DNA of 7,413 nt from Candidatus Sigynarchaeota archaeon (lineage in GTDB: Archaea > Asgardarchaeota > Jordarchaeia > Jordarchaeales > Jordarchaeaceae). The position numbers were made by a program, and so were the translations under genes. Location: positions 1 to 7,413 of the forward strand of contig JAUQYY010000239.1 of NCBI GenBank assembly GCA_030587505.1, in the 5' to 3' direction. A model generated the notes under the pieces. That model saw only the letters and a list, made by a program, of their open reading frames with translations. It was not told the origin of the DNA and did not search any database. Position 1 is the stretch's first letter, and every line of letters starts with the position of its first letter. Below are positions 1-5,178 of this stretch, piece after piece.

Positions 1-169
1 CGGTGGAGTCCTTCTTTATGGTGTTCTCCGAGCCGCACCTGGGGCAGGGCCTCTTCTCGGAGTAGACCTTGCCGTCGAAGGACTTGAGGTACTTCTGAGT
101 CGCCTTGCGCAGGATGGGGAGTGAGGGGGAAGGCTGCTTTCTGACCGGGGTTCTCACGGCAATCACCAC
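1..169 (-). CDS. Partial zinc-knuckle protein, possibly a transposase N-terminus
   Basis: An open frame enters from the left edge and can be read for about 56 codons; the 3' end is outside the window. An in-frame TAG lies four codons upstream of the first start, so translation must begin at GTG 169, GTG 166 or GTG 157; I chose 169 as the outermost. The N-terminus is basic and proline-rich, followed by a CPRCGSENT motif (CxxC) near residues 43-51 that looks like the first half of a zinc ribbon. Such N-terminal zinc ribbons are common in archaeal IS transposases, but also in other small DNA- or RNA-binding proteins, and no catalytic residue is visible. The segment is clearly richer in G+C than the rest of the window, consistent with a mobile or foreign gene. 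There is no good Shine-Dalgarno; a TATA-like box about 34 bases upstream fits a leaderless or near-leaderless transcript. The coding call is fairly likely; the transposase identity is a guess. Confidence 0.5.
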   Translation of the reverse strand, partial: MVIAVRTPVRKQPSPSLPILRKATQKYLKSFDGKVYSEKRPCPRCGSENTIKKDST

Positions 170-197
170 ACGGGGGAGCTAAAAGTTCACGCCGAGA

Positions 198-209
198 CAT
201 AAAAACCTT
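198..209 (-). promoter_or_regulatory. TATA-like box for the left-edge gene
   Basis: Read on the minus strand this is AAGGTTTTTATG, an AT-rich box about 34 bases before the GTG at 169. Transcription starting about 26 bases downstream would give a leader of under ten bases, which fits the lack of a ribosome binding site. Placement is by pattern only. Confidence 0.3.
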
Positions 210-253
210 ACCAAAGACCAAACATTCCTACACCGCCTTTTTAGGGTACCAAA

Positions 254-284
254 TTTTTTTATTGCTGGATTCGACTTTTTTATT
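254..284 (+). promoter_or_regulatory. Doubled T-tract/ATT promoter elements upstream of the HTH-GIDDTD gene
   Basis: Two near-identical elements occur here: seven Ts then ATT (254-263) and six Ts then ATT (276-284), with their ATT parts 21 bases apart, about two helical turns. The downstream copy lies about 28 bases before ATG 308 and could serve a leaderless transcript. The upstream copy would give a leader of about 20 bases carrying a weak GAAGAG-type ribosome site at 295-300. They may be alternative TATA boxes, or one TATA box plus an operator. Confidence 0.4.
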
Positions 285-307
285 AGTGTTATTGGAAGAG
301 TGCAGTC

Positions 308-1447
308 ATGTCAAAGATTCTTGAGAAGCGTAAGCTGTGTATTGGTTTGGTTCGCAGATTAACAGACGAGGTGGGCAGTTTCACTGTTCAAGATATCATC
401 TTTGAAACGGGGCTTCCTAGGAGTACTGTTCAGGACTGGGTGAAAAGACTGCTGGAGGAGCAACAGATCGAACTCGTAGAGAGTGCAAGCGGTCGTAAAC
501 CAGCCAAGTACGCTTTCAGATTAAGGCGCGGTTTACCCTTCTCGGCTTGCAAGAGGATTTTCACAACGGTGGATGTGGCTCATGGAATCGGTGAAATATA
601 CCACCACTGCAGCAGCGAGGGGGCTGTGATGTTCTGCGCGTTCACACACAAGAAATCCGGCGGCGCCATAATTAGCACTCGCTATGAGGGACTCATGCTG
701 AGGGAGAGATTCCGTTTGGGGGAAACTCACCGCGGGGAGGTCAGCGGGCAGCACTCTTCGGTGGTTGTTGAGCGAGTGGATCTGCGTGGTGGTAATGTTA
801 TTCAGACACTGAGAGCCTTCGGCGGCCCGGCCCATTCACTGACGGAGACGATGAAAAAAGCAAAGGGCGTGTTGCGCGTCGAGCTTGAGGATAAAGGAAC
901 CTACACCGAGGGTAGAGTTTTCACCGAGCCTTTAGAACACTTGACCATCGGGATCGATGATACCGATACCGAAGAGGCTGGAGCGACCTGGGCCTTATCC
1001 CTGTCCCTCCTCGACCATCTGGGTGAGAGTGTGGAAAAAATCAGCCACAAAGTAGCAATGCTAAACCCCCACATAAAGTACAAAACCGCGGGCAACGTTG
1101 TGAGCTTCATTGAAATCGCCATCGACCCAGCCAAGTACGATGAAGTTGTCAGCAGATGTGTGAGTTTTCTTAGAAGGACAACTCTCTCCGAGAATACGGC
1201 GATCGCTGTTCTCCGCGGGCTGTACATTCCAAGCGGGTTAATAGACTTTGCAAACAGGGTGAGAACCGAGGAAGTGAAAATTGATGACGCTTTAAAAACC
1301 GCGGAAAAGTGCGGCGCGGAGGTTTTCGAAGTGACCGGAGAAATGGGCATAATAGGCGCTCTCGCTGGTTTAGCCTTTTTCGAATCACACCCAGACGTTT
1401 TGATGAACGCGAACACAAAAATCCAAAAAGAAGTCTTATTCTCCTAA
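308..1447 (+). CDS. Winged-helix fused to a GIDDTD-domain protein (TiaS / methanogenesis-marker-11 like)
   Basis: This 379-residue protein has three parts. Residues 1-75 form a winged helix-turn-helix (QDIIFETGLPRSTVQDWVKR, residues 28-47, then a basic wing). Residues 85-200 are a middle domain with Cys101, Cys110 and many glycines. Residues 212-379 carry GIDDTDTEEAGATWAL from residue 215 and a late GEMGIIGALAG motif. GIDDTD plus a terminal GxIGALA motif is shared by TiaS, the tRNA-Ile2 agmatidine synthase, and by methanogenesis marker protein 11. The DTDTxExGATWxL wording resembles marker 11 more than the DTDS-CTTY wording I recall for TiaS, so I do not call it tiaS. The acidic DDTD cluster could bind a nucleotide-metal complex, but the reaction is unknown. 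The N-terminal HTH is unusual and suggests DNA binding, perhaps autoregulation through the doubled elements at 254-284. It is transcribed alone. ATG 308 is the first Met and places the HTH correctly. Confidence 0.85.
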   Translation: MSKILEKRKLCIGLVRRLTDEVGSFTVQDIIFETGLPRSTVQDWVKRLLEEQQIELVESASGRKPAKYAFRLRRGLPFSACKRIFTTVDVAHGIGEIYHHCSSEGAVMFCAFTHKKSGGAIISTRYEGLMLRERFRLGETHRGEVSGQHSSVVVERVDLRGGNVIQTLRAFGGPAHSLTETMKKAKGVLRVELEDKGTYTEGRVFTEPLEHLTIGIDDTDTEEAGATWALSLSLLDHLGESVEKISHKVAMLNPHIKYKTAGNVVSFIEIAIDPAKYDEVVSRCVSFLRRTTLSENTAIAVLRGLYIPSGLIDFANRVRTEEVKIDDALKTAEKCGAEVFEVTGEMGIIGALAGLAFFESHPDVLMNANTKIQKEVLFS

Positions 1448-1455
1448 AATTAGGA
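1442..1455. repeat. 14-base palindrome across a stop codon
   Basis: TCCTAA-AA-TTAGGA is a perfect inverted repeat with six-base arms and a two-base centre. Its left arm contains the TAA stop of the HTH-GIDDTD gene. The centre is too short for a stable RNA hairpin, and no T-run follows on either strand. It is more plausible as a DNA-binding site, or as chance, than as a terminator. Confidence 0.25.
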
Positions 1456-1493
1456 TGCGAGGAGATATTATAACTCTAGCCATCGTGGAGGGG

Positions 1494-2177
1494 TTACCCG
1501 CTGGGTTTAATCACCCTCTTCCTTCTTCTCCTGTACTTTGTTCTTATCTCTTTTCTCTTCTTTTCTAACTCCTTTTCGTAGTCGATTAGGGTCTTTTCTT
1601 TCATCTTCAGATACTCTCTGAGCCAGAAAATATCTGGATAGTCTGGAGGGGTAATCGGGATTTCTTCGCCACAGTTCGGGCAGACCCTTCTGCCGAAGAG
1701 TACGCTGCCGCACCTTGGGCAGAAACCGTGTTCTGGTAGGGTTCTGCGTAGCTTTAGGGTGCCTCTTATGTCGAGAAAAGCAAAGACTATGAAACCAGCG
1801 GTTGCAGCCATAGCCAGATAAACGATGGGTTCGGGTGTCTTATTCTCCAACCAGTTCGCTATAATAACCCACCAGTATTGACCGAATAGCGCCGACCACA
1901 AGTAAGGGGGCTGGATTGACTGGAATCCGAAAAACGCTAGAGTAATGCTCGCCACGAAGCCGGTGACGTAGAGAATGAGAAATTTTCTAAAGCTTGTCCT
2001 CTGTTTCAGCTCTTTGCTGCTTAGGCACTCTACACATCTTTCTCCCACCAGTTTCTCCACCTCTTCAAGACACACGTTACAGAAGGGTCGTCCACAAGTA
2101 ACACATTTTCCCACAGCGATTATATCGGGGTGGAATGTACATCTTGGAAGTCTATCCTTCTTAGACAACTCTCTCAC
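1494..2177 (-). CDS. B-box zinc finger / two-TM / zinc-ribbon membrane protein
   Basis: With the GTG start at 2177 the protein has 227 residues. Order of parts: a B-box-like zinc finger (C13, H16, C25, C28, C33, C36, C48, C51); two hydrophobic helices at about 66-85 and 117-135 with a Trp-rich loop between them; a zinc ribbon with CPRCG and CPNCG (C153, C156, C166, C169); then a strongly basic, Lys/Glu-rich helical tail from about 185. Both zinc modules probably face the cytoplasm. Similar zinc-finger membrane proteins are annotated as hypothetical in archaea, and I know no function; a role in protein-protein contacts or quality control would be guesswork. The frame is open back to a TTG at 2270, which would add 31 residues, but TATA-like boxes lie inside that stretch and the zinc finger begins just after the GTG. 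TTG 2168 is another possible start. It converges with the HTH-GIDDTD gene, 46 bases apart. Confidence 0.75.
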   Translation of the reverse strand: MRELSKKDRLPRCTFHPDIIAVGKCVTCGRPFCNVCLEEVEKLVGERCVECLSSKELKQRTSFRKFLILYVTGFVASITLAFFGFQSIQPPYLWSALFGQYWWVIIANWLENKTPEPIVYLAMAATAGFIVFAFLDIRGTLKLRRTLPEHGFCPRCGSVLFGRRVCPNCGEEIPITPPDYPDIFWLREYLKMKEKTLIDYEKELEKKRKEIRTKYRRRRKRVIKPSG

Positions 2178-2188
2178 GTCTCCTGTGC

Positions 2189-2240
2189 CATTTATAGAGC
2201 CTCTCTTCTGTATGCATGCCTCTTTCTCTTTAATAAATAT
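2189..2240 (-). promoter_or_regulatory. Two TATA-like boxes for the B-box membrane gene
   Basis: On the minus strand, ATATTTATTA (2231-2240) and CTCTATAAATG (2189-2199) both resemble archaeal TATA boxes. Initiation about 26 bases downstream would fall near 2209 or 2169. The first gives a leader of about 30 bases before GTG 2177. The second would start almost exactly at TTG 2168 and make a leaderless message. Either argues against the longer frame starting at 2270. Confidence 0.4.
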
Positions 2241-2485
2241 TCGGTTGACCCAGTATCTTTTGCATCCCAATTATTTGGAACAGTTCTCTCCTCTTCAATA
2301 AACCGCGGATGTATGGAAAACTTTTTAGTCTCATCTGTACTGGTACTTCATAAGGAGACAACTAAAAACACACGATCGAGAAATGTTTCCTATTCTTTAA
2401 TTACCAGATAGGTTTCGGAGTTAGTTTCCATCCCATCGCATTTGAAAGTATACCTTCGTTCTGTTAATCACTTTGAACTTAAGAT

Positions 2486-2490
2486 GGAGG
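2486..2490 (+). promoter_or_regulatory. Shine-Dalgarno that fixes the CooT-like start
   Basis: GGAGG lies eight bases before ATG 2499. It is only two bases from the in-frame ATG at 2493 and downstream of TTG 2442, so it selects the ATG that makes the protein begin Met-Cys, as expected for CooT-like proteins. Confidence 0.75.
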
Positions 2491-2498
2491 TAATGTTA

Positions 2499-2831
2499 AT
2501 GTGTGAGTTTAAGGTTTCGGTGTCTGATGGTAAAAGTTCCTCTGTTGTTGCTACAGACATTGTCTACGCTGAACAGGTCGAAGGAAGAGTGGTTCTGAGA
2601 GACATTTTGGGTGTCTCCTCAGAGGTGGACTCGGCGGTTATATCCTACGTCAATGTTAACTCCCAGCAAATGAAACTCCTGAGTTTACCTATTCTTAGTA
2701 GTTTTCTCAGGTTTGTTGAATTGTACACTCAGTGCGCTTCAGGCAGAGGGGCCACCGATGAGCTTGAGAGTGTTTGGAATCGGCTAACGGAGGAGGGAAA
2801 TCGGCTCATTGAAGGTTTAAAAAGTAAATAG
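2499..2831 (+). CDS. CooT-family nickel-binding protein with C-terminal extension
   Basis: From ATG 2499 the protein has 110 residues and begins MCEFKVSV. It continues with the beta-rich pattern ATDIVYAEQVEGRVVLRDIL, typical of the CooT family (formerly annotated as predicted RNA-binding proteins). In bacterial CooT the Cys directly after Met1 is central to Ni(II) binding, and the protein helps deliver nickel to CO dehydrogenase; Cys2 is present here. Bacterial CooT is about 65 residues. This protein adds a C-terminal part from about residue 65 predicted to be mostly helical, with a second Cys (TQCASGRG, near residue 78) and an amphipathic last helix. The frame extends upstream to TTG 2442, but the strong GGAGG and the Met-Cys start decide for 2499. 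No CO dehydrogenase genes are in the window, so its client is inferred. It appears to be a single-gene transcript ending in T-tracts right after the stop. Confidence 0.8.
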   Translation: MCEFKVSVSDGKSSSVVATDIVYAEQVEGRVVLRDILGVSSEVDSAVISYVNVNSQQMKLLSLPILSSFLRFVELYTQCASGRGATDELESVWNRLTEEGNRLIEGLKSK

Positions 2832-2847
2832 GTTTTTTCCTTTTTTT
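2832..2847 (+). terminator. T-tract terminator after the CooT-like gene
   Basis: Runs of six and seven Ts (2833-2838 and 2841-2847), separated by CC, begin one base after the TAG stop. Closely spaced T-runs without a stem-loop are the usual archaeal intrinsic terminator. A short inverted repeat GAGGT-TT-ACCTC follows at 2849-2860. Confidence 0.65.
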
Positions 2848-2888
2848 GGAGGTTTACCTCTTATTGAAAGAAGCCTTCCGCATTTCCA

Positions 2889-2950
2889 ATTTATATAATC
2901 TATGAATTTTTTGCATATATTATATATTTTTTACATAATTTTTAAATAAG
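2889..2950 (+). promoter_or_regulatory. Very AT-rich promoter of the acetyltransferase pair
   Basis: About sixty bases almost free of G and C hold several TATA-like boxes: TTTATATAA (2890-2898, closest to the archaeal consensus), an ATATATTATATAT stretch (about 2916-2928), and TTTTTAAATAAG (2939-2950). From the last, a start about 26 bases downstream would leave a leader of about 24 bases before ATG 2995. Which box is used cannot be decided by eye. Confidence 0.6.
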
Positions 2951-2994
2951 CTACCTTTTCTATGTAACTTAGCAGAAATAAGGTGGGTATCCCT

Positions 2995-3540
2995 ATGAGC
3001 AACTTATTCGGGTTAAACACCATGAAACTAACGTATGCGTCTCTTGAGATGGACATGAAGAATAAGCCGAGTATCAAGGCTCCCAAGGATGTGCGCGTGA
3101 GGAGATACGACGGGGATAAGGACGCCAAGCTTCTCGCAAGGCTCCACAACGAAACGATGTCTTGTTGTGAAGACTTTGTTCCCATGGACGAGAATTTCGT
3201 TAAACGGATTCCAAACCACGTTTCTTTTATAGCGGAGGTGGATGGACGACCCGTGGGCATGGCGATAACCGGGGTGGCGGACACTAAGGAAGGTAGGCAG
3301 GGCTATATTGCGGAGTTGGGCGTTTTAAGGAATTACCGTTATAGGGGTGTTGGCTCCGCCTTACTGAAACACGTTTTAGAATTTTTTGAATCCGAAGGCG
3401 TGGAGAAGGTTACTTGCGATGTTCTAGAGACCAACGTGGACACCTTGTACATCCTTAAGAGGAAGGCTAACTTTGTGGAAACCGATAGGGTTACTGTAAT
3501 AACTTCCCAGATCCTACCCAGTCCATGTGTAAGGCGCTAG
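2995..3540 (+). CDS. GNAT-family N-acetyltransferase (first of a tandem pair)
   Basis: From ATG 2995 the protein has 181 residues. An N-terminal extension of about 30 residues precedes the GNAT fold. The fold shows VSFIAEVDGRPVGMA (beta2-3, about 76-90), IAELGVLRNYRYRGVGSALL (about 105-124) and a final block NVDTLYILKRKANF (147-160). RYRGVG is a regular acetyl-CoA pyrophosphate-binding loop (Q/R-x-x-G-x-G/A). The last block replaces the usual N-x-x-A-x-x-L-Y-x-x-x-G-F, with Asp for Ala and Ala for Gly. GNAT enzymes move an acetyl group from acetyl-CoA to an amine; the substrate (protein N-terminus, small amine or antibiotic) cannot be told here. The start could also be GTG 2983; AGGTG at 2981-2985 sits nine bases before ATG 2995 and overlaps that GTG, favouring the ATG. 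A second GNAT gene follows directly. Confidence 0.8.
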   Translation: MSNLFGLNTMKLTYASLEMDMKNKPSIKAPKDVRVRRYDGDKDAKLLARLHNETMSCCEDFVPMDENFVKRIPNHVSFIAEVDGRPVGMAITGVADTKEGRQGYIAELGVLRNYRYRGVGSALLKHVLEFFESEGVEKVTCDVLETNVDTLYILKRKANFVETDRVTVITSQILPSPCVRR

Positions 3541-3557
3541 TTGCGGTGAAGCACAGA

Positions 3558-4073
3558 ATGGTAACAGAATTGGAAAGAACCGATATCAATAGATTTTTGG
3601 TTCGTAGGGAAACCATATATTACTATATGAATCGTGACTTAGAGGATTTACCTCTAGAACTCATAGATAGGAGCATAACCGTCAGAAATCTAAGAGAAGA
3701 CGAGTTGGAAGAGTTTGTTGATTTGGTGAACACTTGCCTGATGCATTGTCCGGATCCTTTTGTGTCTATGACTCTTGATTTTGCTAAGAAGTGGCCCTTG
3801 GAGCAGACCCTTGTAGCTGAGATTGATGGTAGGCTAGTTGGGTTCTTGATGTTTGAGTCTCGCGGCAAGATGGGTTTGCCGGTGCAGTTGGGTGTCCTGC
3901 CAGAGTATCGCAGAAGGCGTATAGGCACAACACTTCTTTTATCTCTGCTCGAAAGGTTTAGAGAGCAAGGGATAGAGGAGATTAGAATGAAGGTTTTCAA
4001 GAATAATGCTCCCGCGTTGAGCCTTTATAAAAAGCTTAAGTTTAAGGTTTATGGACTAACCATTGAGGGGTGA
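3558..4073 (+). CDS. GNAT-family N-acetyltransferase (second of a tandem pair)
   Basis: From ATG 3558 the protein has 171 residues: an extension of about 38 residues, then a GNAT fold starting at SITVRNLREDELEEFVDL. Visible motifs are TLVAEIDGRLVGFLMF (85-99 region), VQLGVLPEYRRRRIGTTLL (about 109-127) and NAPALSLYKKLKF (150-162), the last a normal GNAT ending. The acetyl-CoA loop reads R-R-R-R-I-G, so the first glycine of R-x-x-G-x-G is Arg; this may weaken or alter cofactor binding but need not abolish it. The frame is open from ATG 3525, which would overlap the first GNAT gene by 16 bases and add 11 residues. GGTGA at 3545-3549 lies eight bases before ATG 3558 and supports the shorter form. 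The two GNATs share an operon and probably arose by duplication, but they are divergent. The substrate is unknown. Confidence 0.78.
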   Translation: MVTELERTDINRFLVRRETIYYYMNRDLEDLPLELIDRSITVRNLREDELEEFVDLVNTCLMHCPDPFVSMTLDFAKKWPLEQTLVAEIDGRLVGFLMFESRGKMGLPVQLGVLPEYRRRRIGTTLLLSLLERFREQGIEEIRMKVFKNNAPALSLYKKLKFKVYGLTIEG

Positions 4074-4076
4074 ACG

Positions 4077-4082
4077 TTTTTT
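4077..4082 (+). terminator. Short T-run after the GNAT pair
   Basis: Six Ts begin four bases after the TGA of the second GNAT, in the 26-base gap before the convergent minus-strand gene. One short run is a weak archaeal termination signal; no stem-loop is seen. Confidence 0.35.
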
Positions 4083-4099
4083 CTCTGATTCTTGTGCCT

Positions 4100-5140
4100 T
4101 TAGCGGGTTACAATATGAATAAAGTCCTTTGCCTTCGCCTCTGCCGATCCTACCAGTACTCGATGGTATTTCTTCCCACTTTTTGGTGTAACTTCCTCTA
4201 GTTTTCCTCTGACTCTGATTTTTTCCCCTCTCTCCGCAAAGTGGCAGAAGATACCCTCGTATGATACTACTTCTGTTATGTTTTCTGCTTCTTCTCCCTC
4301 CAGTATTTTGACGGCCTTTACTTTGTATTTACACGGGAGGTAGAGTGACTCGTCCGCTGATTCTACCCTTGCTTCTATCAGGATAAGTCCCTTGCTCCTG
4401 TATTTTTCGTGTCCGTACTTCTCTTTGATTTCTTGGTCTTCCTTTATTGGGTGGATGGAGAAGCGTGTTCCCTCGTAGAATCCTATGTTCCATTTTCTCT
4501 CGAGCAAAAGTTTGGCTTGTTCGATGTTCAGCTGGAACATTCCCTTCTTCCTTTTAATCCATTCCTCTGCTTCCTTTCCTTGGAAACCTTCTAACACCCT
4601 TTCCTTCTTTAGGTTTAGAACTGCGTCTTTTGTGGCTAGGGCGTTTTCCTTCCCATAGACGGTTAGGTCTATGTCTGAAAACTGCGGGTTGTGAATGTTT
4701 ATTAGTATGGATCCTGTTATTCCGTACTTCTCTATGGGTACGTGGCTTTCGCTGGATATCGTTTTTATTAGTGAGACTGCTTTCTTTTCTAGGGGGTCAA
4801 GGTTTTTCTTTTTCGTTAGTTCCTCGAGTTTTTCTTCGGGGTAGTATCGCTTGGCTATGGATTCCAGTGGTACGGCGGAGAATGTGATGTTGTTTACTGG
4901 GTCATGGTAGAGGTACTTTGGGTATTTTTCCTCCAGCAGTTTGAAGCCTTCCGCCACGGATTTTGCGTCGTACTGTTTTAGCATGCGCTGGAACCGCTGT
5001 GTGTGCCCCCACTTTCCCTCGGGGCTTGGCATGTACTTTAGGTAGGCTATGATTCTGTCTGGGGGATGTGTGTATCCCACCACGCAGAAGAAGAGGCCTT
5101 CGACCGTTCTGATGTAGTCTCTATCCCTTTCTTTGCGCAC
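4100..5140 (-). CDS. Predicted archaeal nucleotidyltransferase, paralog B (third carboxylate absent)
   Basis: 346 residues from a GTG start; GGTG lies six bases upstream (5147-5150). Residues 1-110 form an N-terminal module with THPPDRIIAYLKY (24-36) and YPKYLYHDPV (73-82). Residues 135-240 hold a nucleotidyltransferase core: GS (143-144), then DID (156-158) in SDIDLTVYG. The C-terminal 90 residues have LYLPCKYKVKAVKILEGE, ITEVVSYEGIFC and IRVRGKLEEV, a beta-rich and possibly OB-like domain. The same three-part plan is seen in the next gene upstream, and I associate it with a conserved archaeal family annotated only as predicted nucleotidyltransferase. GSx(n)DxD enzymes transfer a nucleotide using two metal ions and usually a third carboxylate. 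At the aligned position this protein has EGTRFSIH (Arg226) where its sister has GGVDFFV (Asp225), so it may be inactive or regulatory. It is last in the minus-strand operon, 38 bases after its sister. Confidence 0.78.
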   Translation of the reverse strand: MRKERDRDYIRTVEGLFFCVVGYTHPPDRIIAYLKYMPSPEGKWGHTQRFQRMLKQYDAKSVAEGFKLLEEKYPKYLYHDPVNNITFSAVPLESIAKRYYPEEKLEELTKKKNLDPLEKKAVSLIKTISSESHVPIEKYGITGSILINIHNPQFSDIDLTVYGKENALATKDAVLNLKKERVLEGFQGKEAEEWIKRKKGMFQLNIEQAKLLLERKWNIGFYEGTRFSIHPIKEDQEIKEKYGHEKYRSKGLILIEARVESADESLYLPCKYKVKAVKILEGEEAENITEVVSYEGIFCHFAERGEKIRVRGKLEEVTPKSGKKYHRVLVGSAEAKAKDFIHIVTR

Positions 5141-5178
5141 ATTTCACACCGTCCTGATTGTGTAAGCTTGGTGACATG

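Larger units (their letters stand above)
2178..2498. other. Divergent intergenic region between the B-box membrane gene and the CooT-like gene
   Basis: About 320 bases without a convincing gene. A 14-codon plus-strand reading frame starts at ATG 2309 but has no ribosome site or recognisable product. I see no tRNA, C/D-box guide RNA or long hairpin. The left part holds promoter elements for the minus-strand gene. The right part holds AT-rich candidates for the CooT-like gene, best at 2441-2453 (TTTGAAAGTATAC), about 50 bases before its ATG. If the minus-strand gene actually starts at TTG 2270, the non-coding part shrinks to about 230 bases. Confidence 0.5.

Noticed and set aside
170..307. Terminal inverted repeat or target duplication of an insertion sequence
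   Set aside because: The other end of the possible element is outside the window, so no repeat pair can be shown; GGTACC at 245-250 alone is not evidence.
533..1418. Three minus-strand open frames (533-835, 901-1416, 1170-1418) opposite the HTH-GIDDTD gene
   Set aside because: They lie wholly inside a gene with clear family motifs, and their translations are Ser/Arg-rich with no recognisable motif.
308..1447. Calling the GIDDTD protein TiaS (tRNA-Ile2 agmatidine synthase)
   Set aside because: The motif wording (DTDTEEAGATW), the shorter length and the N-terminal helix-turn-helix do not match TiaS as I know it; only the domain superfamily is supported.
2178..2270. N-terminal 31 codons of the membrane protein from TTG 2270
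   Set aside because: They precede the zinc finger, have no clear ribosome site, and overlap two TATA-like boxes, so they are probably promoter rather than coding.
1975..2411. Plus-strand open frames 1975-2301 and 2130-2411
   Set aside because: The first lies antisense to the zinc-finger coding region; the second extends into the promoter region. Neither has a ribosome site or a protein-like pattern.
3641..3655. AGAGG-ATTTA-CCTCT inverted repeat resembling the one at 2849-2860
   Set aside because: It lies within the second GNAT coding region and the stems are only five bases; the likeness is probably chance.
2931..4000. Minus-strand frames 2931-3284, 3028-3219 and 3623-4000
   Set aside because: They mirror the two GNAT genes, whose acetyltransferase motifs are clear on the plus strand.
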